A DNA stretch of 64,000 nt, taken from contig NC_091094.1 in NCBI RefSeq assembly GCF_024713975.1, positions 12,819,001 through 12,883,000 on the forward strand, in the 5' to 3' direction. Position numbers and translations under genes: made by a program. Shown one piece after another: positions 1 to 11,700 of the stretch (positions are counted from its first letter, which is position 1; the number at the start of each line of letters is the position of its first letter). A model generated the notes under the pieces. It was not told the DNA's origin, ran no database searches, and saw only the letters and a program-made list of their open reading frames with translations. This DNA comes from Paralichthys olivaceus. Taxonomy: Eukaryota; Chordata; Actinopteri; Pleuronectiformes; Paralichthyidae.

Positions 1-1987
1 AACACACTCCTGGTACTCATAACAGACCTGAATACAACCTTATAAAAGCATATAACCAAGAACAGAGTGACCTGGATATGTCTTCAGATATAAACACAAC
101 AGGCCTTTTATGGTGATACAGTTTATTGGGCCAGAGGCTGAGCCCCCTTCACTTGAGCAACTATGAACTCAGACACAGTTCGAAGTTTGTTTTTGTTGTG
201 CAGTTAATGCTACAAAAACCTTTCTCGTCTACATTAATCAAGACGGGTAATCCTAGCAATAAGAATATTAAGATGACACGTTGCTTATATGAGTCAGACA
301 CTTGGAGCAGTTTCAGATTTCAGGTTGAAATATGAGCAGACACGATTTATTTCTTGATACAAGAAAGAGGTCATAGTGACTGAGAATGTGTCCCACTTGC
401 TACCAGCGGGAACTGGAAGTGTGGAGGTGGAAGCAGGAAGACGACCCTGATTATGGACTCACTTACATTCGATTGTCTTATAATGGCAAATCTCTATAAA
501 TAGATTTCAACTGTTGTGTGTCAAGATACTGTTCAGGTGACTTGACCTATTCCTGCTTTTATTTTATTGTAAAAGAGAAACAGATATGCTTCTTACAGTT
601 TTCATGGCAAATTAAAAATCACTTTTTGACGGCATGAACGTGTGTATATTGGAACATTTAACACAAAATGTTGTGCCTGCCATCAAACTGAGTTGTTTAG
701 TGAAATCAAGGCTTGTGTAGGGAACATGAACATTGTGTCATTATTCTATAGCCATTACATCGCGTCATCAGCATTTACATCATAATAAAAAGTCAAGGTA
801 AAAAAGCTCATAAGTCTATTGCCACTTTAACCGTCTCTATTCAGCCTGAAATGCAATATAAATCCTATTCACTTCAGTAAATGTTCCATCATAATTGGAT
901 ATAAAAGTAATAAAAAGAGATAACTGTTATTTTCTACCATTTAATTTAAAGTAAGAGTTCTGGGTCTTGTTATTTGAGCAAAATGTCTGTTCTTCTGTAT
1001 TTGTTCAGTTTATCAATTTAGTTGAAGTTTTACCATTTGATTGAAGTCGTTGTACTTATTTTTTTATAGTTTTACATTCATATATTATCTGTTTTCTGCA
1101 CTCTCTTGCAGTGAATTATTGCATTTTTACTTTGAAAGAGGCTCATGCTTCATGGAATGATGATTATGAATGCGGGGAAGAAAAACACAAACTGAATCGA
1201 TATAAATACGTTTACAGCTGCTGTATGGATGATGCACTTTAGGCAGGCAGCTCATCTGGAAGGGTCACTGCCAGCGTATACCCAAGCCTCATTCATCCAA
1301 AAAAAACCAACTCTGTTCAGACAATAGAAGTGAAATATACTGTATATGTAATGCAGATTTTATTTGATGTAAACAACGAATTCAGTCGCACAATAGAACC
1401 AATATTTTGGAAAGATCAGCTTTATGACTGTAATTACGGCAAAAAACACCATTTTGTTTTACCTCCACTCTGCTGTGTATTAAACATTGTCCACTTTACT
1501 TGATGTGTTTTGACTGGTGTAAATGAAAAGATACTTTTCATAATAATGACTGAATAATTAGTCATAATTAAGTATGCTAACAAGTGCTGATTTATTAACT
1601 GATTTCTCTACACTAGCTTCATCAGTGTTCACTGCATGACAAGCTTTACTTTAACGATGTGTCCATCACAATCAGTATCAAACCATTCCTGTAATGAAAA
1701 AAAAAGTCAATTATAAACCTTTCACTGTTCCATGCTCTGTTGACGCCACTTGTTTGACTTACACTATTCTGCGTTGAGTATCATTATAAAGCAGTAATAG
1801 AAGGGAGGTCCTTAACAGTGACTGTAGCTCCAGGAGTGGGACTTCTAGTTGTACTTTGCTTTAGTGATCTTCATAAAAATCAATCACATGTGAAAGGGAT
1901 ATTTTCAATCAGTAGAAAACACACTTACAAAACATCTTATATACTACTGTCAAACTTGGAGCAAATTACATACACTATAAAAATAAT

Positions 1988-2254
1988 GGTAACACTTTAT
2001 ATTAGGGAACACACAAAGTGAACATATCCAGGCACTTGATTGTAATTCATGTACAACAACCTCCTTACTTACCATCAATAAGCAGTAATTAGGAGGTTAT
2101 TAAGGGAAAACTGTTAATCAATGGATTGATTGGATAGTTGCAGAATTAATAAGTGCTTTATAATGACTACTAAAGAGCCAATATGCCTCTAATATCCATG
2201 CTAATAAGCAACTAGTTAATGGTTGATATGTGTTCCCTAATATAAAGTGTTACC
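1988..2254. mobile_element. hAT-like MITE with 8-bp target site duplication
   Basis: The left end starts GGTAACACTTTATATTAG and the right end is its reverse complement; the terminal inverted repeats are 26 bp. The element is about 267 bp and non-coding. It is flanked on both sides by the same 8-mer AAAATAAT (1980-1987 and 2255-2262). An 8-bp duplication is characteristic of hAT-superfamily insertion. The ends match a repeat type I associate with teleosts, but I did not search a repeat library. Confidence 0.8.
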
Positions 2255-2977
2255 AAAATAATTATAACTTTTACAAACTATATTAAAAAATCAGCAATAT
2301 TTAATACATGCACATTTTGGTTCTTGTACCACTCAAATAAGCAACGGCTGGCAAAAATGATCCTGACCAGTGGGGCTATAAAGTTCAAGTTCATTCTCTT
2401 TATTTTCATTTCATCTATAAAGCAGAAGAGAACCAGTAGAGTGTATACCTCCTCCAACCACCTGATCTTCCAATTTAAAGAAACCCGCCCCTTTGCTTTG
2501 CTCCTCACCAAAATTAACAGGTTTTGTTTTGTGGCCCAATCTGACCAGTTGTTTTGTGTAACCCTACAGACAAACAAAAAAAACAAACCTATCAACCAAC
2601 AAACAAACCATCCACTGGACAGAGGTGGCTCCTCTGCAGAGCTAAAACTACAACTGAGCTCTAGAAGAACACACAAAGAGATTTACAATTAAAGGTCCAG
2701 TCTTTGGGATGTTTGGGATTCATTGACAGAAAAAGAGATTCATAAATATAATATCATTCTTGTATGATCACATGAAACAAAGAAAAGCTGGGTTTTTGGT
2801 ACCCTGGAATGAACCCTTTATGGAAGCAGGTTCTCTTCCATGAATTCCAACATGTTGCACTGCCATGTTTCTACAGTGGACAATAACTGACAGATGAAAC
2901 AATATTTTTGTATTTTTAAGTTGACCCAAGGCCATTGTAGGTTTTTCTACATGTTTGGAAGGGGAGGGTGCAGCAGG

Positions 2978-3134
2978 ATGCTGCTGCTGCTTATGATGCT
3001 TATGATGCTGTTGCTGCTAATGATGCTTCTGCTGCTGCTGCTGCTTATGATGCTTATGATGCTGCTGCTGCTAATGATGCTGCTGCTGCTGTTGCTGCTT
3101 ATGATGCTGCTGCTGCTGATGATGCTGATGATGT
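2978..3134. repeat. Compound trinucleotide array (CTG/ATG/TTG units)
   Basis: About 157 bp of tandem CTG, ATG, TTA and TTG triplets. Because the period is three, it keeps several frames open on both strands, giving low-complexity Leu/Met, Ala/Asp and Ser/Ile runs. There are no splice signals or start context, so it is read as a microsatellite and not coding sequence. Confidence 0.85.
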
Positions 3135-3305
3135 CACTGTCATTCCCACTCCTCACCCCAAACACCTTTTCTAGCTCTATGTACTCTGGGGAGCAGGTGT
3201 GATCTCCTGTAAGAGGTGTGTAACTGTCACAGATTGAGAGGCTTTGTTTTTCCTCTTTGTGAACATCGCTCAATCACCTGGACAACAACAGATTTAATTA
3301 GGACA

Positions 3306-3471
3306 TTCAATTCAATTCAATTCAATTTTATTTATATCGTGCCAATTCATAATTTACATTATCTCAAGGCACTTTACATTTAAAGGTCAAGACCTTAAAA
3401 CAATATTAATATAGAGTGTGGCTGCAGGGGGCACTGTTGCTCAGTAAAGGTTACATAGTGTTGCTTTAACT
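3306..3471. repeat. Degenerate teleost interspersed repeats
   Basis: An ATTCA pentamer run leads into TTTTATTTATAT, then a 'caaggcactttaca'-type stretch at about 3365-3380. This is a repeat type I recognise from many fish loci. A second module follows (3383-3471), containing GGCTGCAGGGGGCACTG and ending near GTTGCTTTAA. Boundaries are approximate. Confidence 0.6.
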
Positions 3472-5408
3472 AAGTACCTTCATTATCCAGAGGTACAATG
3501 CCACATGTGACAAGGAGAGGCACATGAACATTTCATCACGTTGATAAACATTTCATCAACATGATTAAATGTTGATAGGTCTGATGAAGCCAGATGGCAT
3601 ATTGTTGTATAACGCAAATGTGAGAAAACAAACCCTTGCAGTCACAATGCGGAGCATGTGTACTGGTTCAAGGAGAGGCATGTGAAAGAAACGAGCATCA
3701 TCCAGGGTACAATATGAACTACAAGATAAATTCCACTTAGTTCACTTGACACCATCTCAGGGCAGTGATATCATATAGGAAATCCATTTCCTGTAAGCTC
3801 TGAGCAGCATGGTATATGGATGCCCGGATTAATCTGTTTGTGGGCCCAAGGGCAAAAAATTTGATTCCGAGCCCCCAATGCAATGTGAATGTCTTCAGCT
3901 CGGTGCATATTTAAGTACAGTGGACAGCAGGCGGAATGACAACTTCATTATACGCATCTGCAAGAGGTAGCAGACTACTTTTTTATGTCTGTACATATTT
4001 ATCACCAAATCTTGTTTTTCTTCTGTAAATATATTCCTTTATAGCAACCTCCACATCTTTATGTAGGAGTGTGCACCATTTAAGCATATGCATTATATAA
4101 AAAGGTTTTAAAAGGTTTTTCTACAAAACAGGACCAAACTCCTTCATTTTCAAACAACACAACAAAACACATAGGAACAGCTAATGCACTGGAACCCTGG
4201 GGCTGATTGGCCCAAGAGCACCAGAGTAGGTGCCCACTTCACCTGGATAGTAACCCAGGCTAGTTTATACACTATTTATTTCCATGTGTGTGCTGAAGGA
4301 TGGTAAGCTCCTGAAAGTATCTCACTACATAAAAACATGGCATCATAACTACTGTGTGTGACATTCCTATTTTTACACTGTGTTCTCAACCTTCATTGTG
4401 AAAATGTTTTAAGGACAGAAATGTTTGCTGCTGCATCAGAGGATGTTTTTTAGTGTCACCACAGTGAGACTGAGACCTAAGATGCACGAGAATATAAACG
4501 AGGACAGTGATATTTAACTCTGTAGTGGCCTTTGCTCCAAAACAATAGAACACAGTCATAGGTGTAAGTGGGCACATATCTTTTGTGTTGTGGTGCCTTT
4601 TTGTTCTATATCCGTACATAACTGAGACCACCTTGTGTTTGAAGTCAGACACATGCAAACACTTGAATCAGTGGTAAGCCATACAGTTGTACTTCCGGAT
4701 GTAGTCTCCCACAGAAGCTAATTAAAAAGACATCTTTTTGATCTCATAATAGCCATGCTGCCAGGGTAAACAAAGCAAGTGACAATGACACAATAATGGA
4801 TTTTTGCATTTCAAGAGAGGATAAAACTTTAATACTGGCCTATTTTTAGCTGTTCTGTTTAGCAACATAGCAGTGTATGATGTTTATTTAAAATCTTACC
4901 GTAGGCTAATGACAAAGGCGTAATTTGCCAAACTCCACAGGATCTATTCCTGTTTATTGTTGTTTTTAGTCACTCGTCACTGGTCTCAGATATTGAGAAA
5001 TAAATGTTTAGGACAGTTTAGAATGACTCTCCGTCTGCTCTCAGACCAATGCAACAGATCATCATGCTTTGACTGAAAACAAAACTGTCCATATGCAGTT
5101 AAAATACCAACATTTGGATTGTGAAATAAAACCAGACATTGGAAAATACGAAATTAGAAACTGCTGGAATTCATTAAAATGGCCTGAGATGAACTCAGCT
5201 CCTGTAAAAAGAAGCAGGATGAAAGGAAAAAAAAAACATCTCACATCTGAGGCAAAATTCATTCTAATACATATATAGGCCAATTGTAAATGTAATTATT
5301 AACATGATTAACTGTCATCATATTTATATTCAACTCTTATTATGTTTGACATTGGCACTTATAATTTTTATTTAATTTATTTATACCTATGTATCACCTT
5401 TACGTCAT

Positions 5409-5733
5409 ATGTCATCTGTTGTCATGGGAGACGTTTCTTTTTTCTTCTTTTGTTTGTTTGTAAAAAATTCGATGTTGAAAAAAACTTGTGGACGTTGGTT
5501 GATTGGCTGGGTGACGTCCGTAACCATGGAGACACATCCTGCGTTAGCTCTTAGCTCGTCAGTGTCACACAGCTCCTCCGCTAACTCGCGTTTTGAACAT
5601 GATTACAAGACGCTTAGCTTTTCCTCAGTGACTTGTTGAAACGCGTCGTGATAATTTAACACGCAGGATTTCACATGTGGATAAATACACGCGTCGTTTT
5701 ACTTCTTTTAGCGTCCACGTGACGTCAGGTAAA
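5409..5733 (+). promoter_or_regulatory. cfap20dc promoter/5' UTR with X-box-like, CCAAT and CRE/E-box motifs
   Basis: This CpG-richer segment precedes the cfap20dc start. It contains an X-box-like RFX site GTAACCATGGAGAC at 5520-5533, an inverted CCAAT box (ATTGG) near 5500, a TGACGT half-CRE just before the X-box, and an overlapping E-box/CRE CACGTGACGTCA at 5716-5727. X-box motifs upstream of ciliary genes are well established for RFX transcription factors. No TATA box is evident, and the transcription start was not determined. Confidence 0.55.
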
Positions 5734-8700
5734 ATGTTCAGGAGCAACTACCAGGTAAGTTTAATACTTCAGCGCTCGTCCTCCGTTCTTCAAGACAGTA
5801 GCTGCATGCTAACGACAACAACAACACCTGTGTGCTGCCTGCAGGGTGGAGCTGTGGTGGAGGTGTTCAGCGGACAGGGCAAAGATCCCGTAGCTAGGTG
5901 GAAACTAAGCGGGGGATCGTCGGCCATACAGAAGGTGAGTCTGCAGAGTTGCATTCCAACATGGCGATTAAACCCAATCTTTACCGTCATATGTGTAAAC
6001 TAAGCTGAGCAGCACAGAGCCCAGAGATGTTATCTGACACAGTCCATTGAGCTAATCATCACACACTGAATAGACACTGAAGAGCTGTGTTCTCATTCCT
6101 GCATGCAACTGTAGGAAATTGAAGATAAAAGATATGCTAAAGAGAAGCAAGTCTGTTGTTTTACATTTGCCTTGCAGCTTTACAGGTGACCACTACAGAT
6201 CCCTGGACAGATCCAGTACATCCCCGTACAGCCCTACTTGTACATGATGTGTTTACATTGATGTCCATAATGACATTTTTGCATGCTATTGTCAGACCTT
6301 ACTGGTGTCATTGTAAACTACAACATTATATTTTCACTGAAGAAAAACATAATTCACCCAGAACATACGTATACCGTTCCAAACCCTTGCAGACATCTAT
6401 CTATCTATCTATCTATTTATCTGTCTGTCTGTCTGATATTGCTTACAACATAGGAAATGTCTATCCATCCATCCATCCATCCATCCATCCATCTATCTAT
6501 CTATCTATCTATCAATGTGCGTGTGTGCATGGATGTGTGTCATTTTTGTTTGACAAAAGCAAGCATTTGCAGTCAGTGACAGCAATCACACTGCAGGTAG
6601 ATAACACTCTGGACTTAGACATAGCAAGGCCTCCTCTGTTATTTCCTCCTGCAGGAGTATAATAAAGAAGTCAAAGGATTTGTTTACTGTCTGGAGGGAA
6701 GCAGCCAGACCGTCAAGATGCAAATGCCAGAGAATGGGAAAACATCTCGTAAGTCACCAACATGCTTGCACTCATTTATAAAGTTTGTTTTGCTTATTCC
6801 CACTTAATAATAATTCACTGCTTTGCCCATTTTTTTTTTCTCAGTTGGGCTCCTCCAAAGATTCTTGGTCCTTCAAGTGAATATTCCTCATGGCAAAGAT
6901 TTTTCAATCGAGCTAGTGTAAGTACTTTATTAAAAAAAAGCTTATACATGACTGCTCACCTTGAACAACGTTTGCGGGAGAATGTACATATGTGGATTTT
7001 CAATAGGTCATTAACTTTGTGGCTGATAAATGGACATAGATAATAATATAAGGTTTTAAGTGTTTGATCACAATAATTATTCACAGGTAATTCCCATCAG
7101 TCCACTGAATAAAAAAAGTGAAAGAGTTTAAAAAATAAAAGCTCATAGGGGGAAACCCCTTGAGCCACCTGAAATATTGAGTGCATCTTTTGTGCAATGA
7201 CTGTTATGTAATGGCTTGAATAACCATTTATCATCAAGAGCTTGTTAAATCATTTGCTGCAAAGAAGGCTTTTATCTTGCTAACCAGGGTAAATTCTACA
7301 AGGTTACATACAGATGTATGAGCCAAATTTGTAAAGTGAAGTGTAATGTGCACACATTTTGCCAGTGGTGATTGTATAATCTACTTTCGTTCTTGCATTT
7401 AGTCAGTGGAAGAAGAAAGCCACTTTGTGAGATATGAATGTTTTTAAAATCAATGAAACAGTTCATGCAATCAAGGCTATTCAGGAATCTTATCTTTAAA
7501 CTCTTCATTTAGAGTTGTGCTTAAACGCCTTGTAAATTCACCTTGTCGTCAAATTATAATTATTAAAGGCTCTGACTGGTATTCATCAACATACTCATGG
7601 AAACCATATAGAACATCAACTTAGGAGGACATACTTTCAAATGTTGAAATCATTTAATAGCAGAAAGTTGCTTACCATTTTCGTTTTTGGAAGCAATGTA
7701 CTTTTGAGTTTTTATGACAGCAGATTTCATAGCTCCAGATAAATGGGAGAAAACTTTAGATTGGGTCTTTCTCATGGTCACGACGTCTTTGTGACACCAC
7801 TGATGCTGGTGATAATTTATGTTCTGATCTGTTGTCTGATATCCACAGAATAACTGATTCAGAGCATATGAAAAGAAGACTTTACTTTTCTACCGTGCAT
7901 AAAGAGTTGACTGCCACTCTTTTACATGCAAGGATACCTTTTGTTGGATTGAAGCGGGATATTGTGAGTACCTAACTCATCCATCCTGTATTCATTTAAT
8001 GTTTTTAGATTTACTTTTATCCATTAACTATTTAATTGCTGAAATGTGTTTGTATTCAATTTTAAGTCTTGAGCTGTATCTCTAAAGGACTATTTTAACT
8101 CGAAAATCTCATTCTTTCTGATGTTTCAGTGGTCTACTTTGTGCATGGACCTTGTGTCATTCACTGCTGGACTCTTCAAGGGATTTTTGAAACTGGATGG
8201 CATCACTTTGTTTGCTACGTGTAAAGTCCGCCGAATCTTCACCATGAAATCTGAGCCTGCAGGAATGTCAGATGACGGTAATGAATGATTCAGCTGAACA
8301 TAAAGTCCCCACGAGAGTAGTTACTTAAGAGTTGCCATTGAAGACTTTACTTTGAATAGCTTTGTAGTGAGTTTGTATGAAGTTGTGTGTGGGAAGACAG
8401 ACACAGGGAGAAGCTCAGTGGTGTTATGTGTTTAACTCTGATGTAGCCCAGCACTGCTAACAAACAGCTGCACTCAGCTCTGTTTACTCGCTGAACATCT
8501 AGTCTACCTGCCATTTTAGACAGCTTGTCATTTTTCACTTTAGTCACAGTGGCAATTTTTATGCCTCTGTGCTGGGGACAGCCAGTGGCCGGAGGCATTA
8601 TGTTTACAGGGTTGTCTGTCCTTTTGTCCCATTCTTGTGAACATTGTTATCTCAAAAACAGATTTTCTTCAGATTTGGTATAGATTTGGATGAACTGAAA

Positions 8701-11700
8701 TTGGTGGTCGAACATACAAAACATATTTTTGCCTTGTGAACGCGTTATCTAATCTTTTCAAATTTGGCACAGATCTTCAGGTAGACTCACAGATGGACCA
8801 ATGAGATTTGGGTGATCAAACGTCGAAAGTTAAGCTCACAGTGGTCTCACAAACATGCTTTTGCCAACATGATATCTTACGTCTGCCTTCGACCAGTTAT
8901 TACTTGGACTCAAAGATTCATTGAGATCTCAATGGTCACAGGTCACAATGAACTAATATGGAAAACAAAGTATGTTTACTGAAACAGCACTGGTTGACGG
9001 AGGCTTACTACTACAGGGCTGTAACTCTTTTTATTTGATGTCATAATAATTTCTTTTAGCTTTATTGTATGATAATGATTAATCTAATGATTGTTTTCCT
9101 TTCCTAGTTATGTTTCTTAGTGGAGCTGGTCTCATGGACTTGATTCCACGTAGCTGCCAGTTCCCATCAGATGTAAACCACGTAACCCAGATACTGAACA
9201 TGAAGAATATGCAGAAGTCAGATATGAGGACTGTTCGTGAAAACTCTGAATGTGGTAGGTCAAATAAAAAGGCAAATATTTTGAATTGGTCAGTAGATGA
9301 ATAGAATAAAGCAAATAACTTGGACTTTAAAGGAAATTGGACCCTTACTTATGCATTCTTTACAGAGTGTTTATCATGTTTTAGTCAAGGGAAATCTTAT
9401 TTCTGCAGAATATATACAAATGTTTAGTGTGCTTTGGTGCTGTGGTAACTGTATGGAGAAAGCCCTTACCTGTTTTTAAAATGACAAAGCCCTCTTTCAC
9501 AAAGTAAGCTCTGTAAAGAAATGGCTTTTTCTACGTTCAGTGTAGAAAACCTTCACCGGCCTGCACTGAGCTCTGACCTCAACAACACATTTAGAATGAA
9601 TTGGAATTCAGCCAGGCGATTAATCCTACATCAGTGCTCAGCTCACCAATGCTCCTGTGGCAGTCCGTTTCCAGAATTTCATGGGAAGCTTTGGCAAAAG
9701 TGTAAAGTGTAATGTTCAGATATCCACATAGTTTGTTCATGTGTCTGCATACTTTTGGCTGTTTAGTGTCTCCTTATTAATGCATCACAGCAGGTTCAGC
9801 CACAATCACCCCATGTCACAGTATTTGAGAAGCATTGTAGTGCAGAGATGGCTTCACGTAGAATAATTGTTTTTCTCCAAATAGACCATGAGGATAATCG
9901 ATTTGTTTTCCCCTGTATGACATGCTCGTGGTCTTCATTTTTCTGTTCATTTGTACCTCACCTGTTCTCAGAGAGCTGCAATTATCTCCTCAAAAGGCAT
10001 GCACCAGTAGTCTAGCCCCCCCGCCTCTATGGCCTTTTTTGTCAGCGCATATTTATTTGTTCTGACAGCTGTCTAAGTCAAGTTGAGTCAATGCTCATGG
10101 AGAGCAATAACCACAAGCCAAAAAAAAAGCTTTTCATAATTAGCATCTACATTATTAGCATAACATTTCTAATCATAATTAATACGATTGCTATTAAAGT
10201 TGGCATCCAATTAACTGCGACAAAAGTTGCTCGGTGAATTGTCTCTTCAGTACTCAGTCTGAAATAAACAGTTAAAAGTAAAATGCAGAAAAAAAGAGCA
10301 AAAAAAAAAACAAACACCAATACATTGAATATGTTCTGTTATACTCAAGGTCAGTCCATTTACACAAATTCAAAACTTCTCTCTCTTTCTCTTATTTTTT
10401 ACCATTATCATCACTGTTACCACAGTCTTTTATAGGCTTTTAAAGCCAACTGAAATATACTTGCTCCTAAACTGGGGTCATTTAAGTGTTCGGTTCCATT
10501 GTTGAATCTGCTGCATCAAGAGTTCAACTTTTCCTTTGTCTTCACTCTTAACAAATCCAGCACATTCAGCTTTGCCTGCATCGTGTTTTGGGATTTTAGT
10601 GTGTTTTGTGGACCGGATGTGTGTGATGGCTCTGCTCTGATAAAGATCAGACAGAAAGTGTGTTTTTGCCGGGTGTCACCTGCGGACTTGTCCTAATGAG
10701 CCCTGGCAAAGAATTAGCAGGTTCAGGTCATGGCCACTGTCATGGCTCCCACTACAGCCCATTATTTTTACATGATGATACGAAACAGATTGATAGATTA
10801 AAAAGAAAAACATCAACGCAATCAGCTAAGCAGCAGCTGTGTAGTTTATATTTAACCATTTATTTTCTTTGTGTGTAAACTACATGTTTGGATGAATAGG
10901 CTCTAACTCAAAGTCGTACTGCTGCAGCCTGCAGAGTTATGTTAAACATTATAACACTGATCTGAGATAAGCAAGAGATCTTAGTAGTTTTGTGTGGTTA
11001 TGTTTGCTGTATATTGTCAGTATATCTCTCATATTACTTCAGTGGATATATGTGTAAAGCCATGCTGTTCATATTAATAAAAAATAGACTTTGAAAGGGC
11101 ATTGGTTAGTGTGAGGGCGGCTTCTCACTGAACATAAAAACACTGCTCTGAACTGACCCGCAGCTTTAATTTTTCATACATGTGAACTATGTCACTTCTT
11201 TGAATCTTTAGCATAACTTTTGGCAGTTGCTGTGGTTACATGAACATTGTTCTGACTGACAATGACATAGCCATAAGCAAAGCAAATCTTATCTTATTTT
11301 ATTAATACTAGAGAGCAATTATGGTAAAATAATAATTTGAAATTTATATGCAGGTTCTGATCAGACAGTCACTGCCAGATCAACCAGTCATCAGCCAACC
11401 AGGCCCCAGGGTGTTTTACACACAGCGTCGGGCTCCAGGCCTTCAGTACGGCTGCCTCAAACTGGAAAGAAAAGCAGCACAGCCCCAGGTGGAATGAATA
11501 GAAGTGAACTCTTTATCTCCAATACGGTAATTGCAAGAATCCCATAATAACGTACATGCCGCTAAATGATTTGGGCCATTATGTCATATATTACTGAAAG
11601 CCGAGAGAAGAATATGTTGTGTTAAAAATATGTTTTTCTTTTACTGTCCCCTATAGGGATCCCCATTCAGTAGAATAAACCGAAAGGTTTTTACAGAAAG

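Larger units (their letters stand above)
1..5400. other. Non-coding flank left of cfap20dc
   Basis: I see no gene here. The stretch is AT-rich and stop-dense on both strands, and the short open frames lack splice context or recognisable protein sequence. It holds an hAT-like MITE (1988-2254), a compound trinucleotide array (2978-3134) and degenerate teleost interspersed repeats (about 3306-3471). The 3' end of a gene further left, or distal regulatory DNA, cannot be excluded. Confidence 0.6.

Noticed and set aside
2894..3273. Overlapping frames on both strands with Leu/Met, Ala/Asp and Ser/Ile runs
   Set aside because: Produced by the trinucleotide array at 2978-3134; no gene context.
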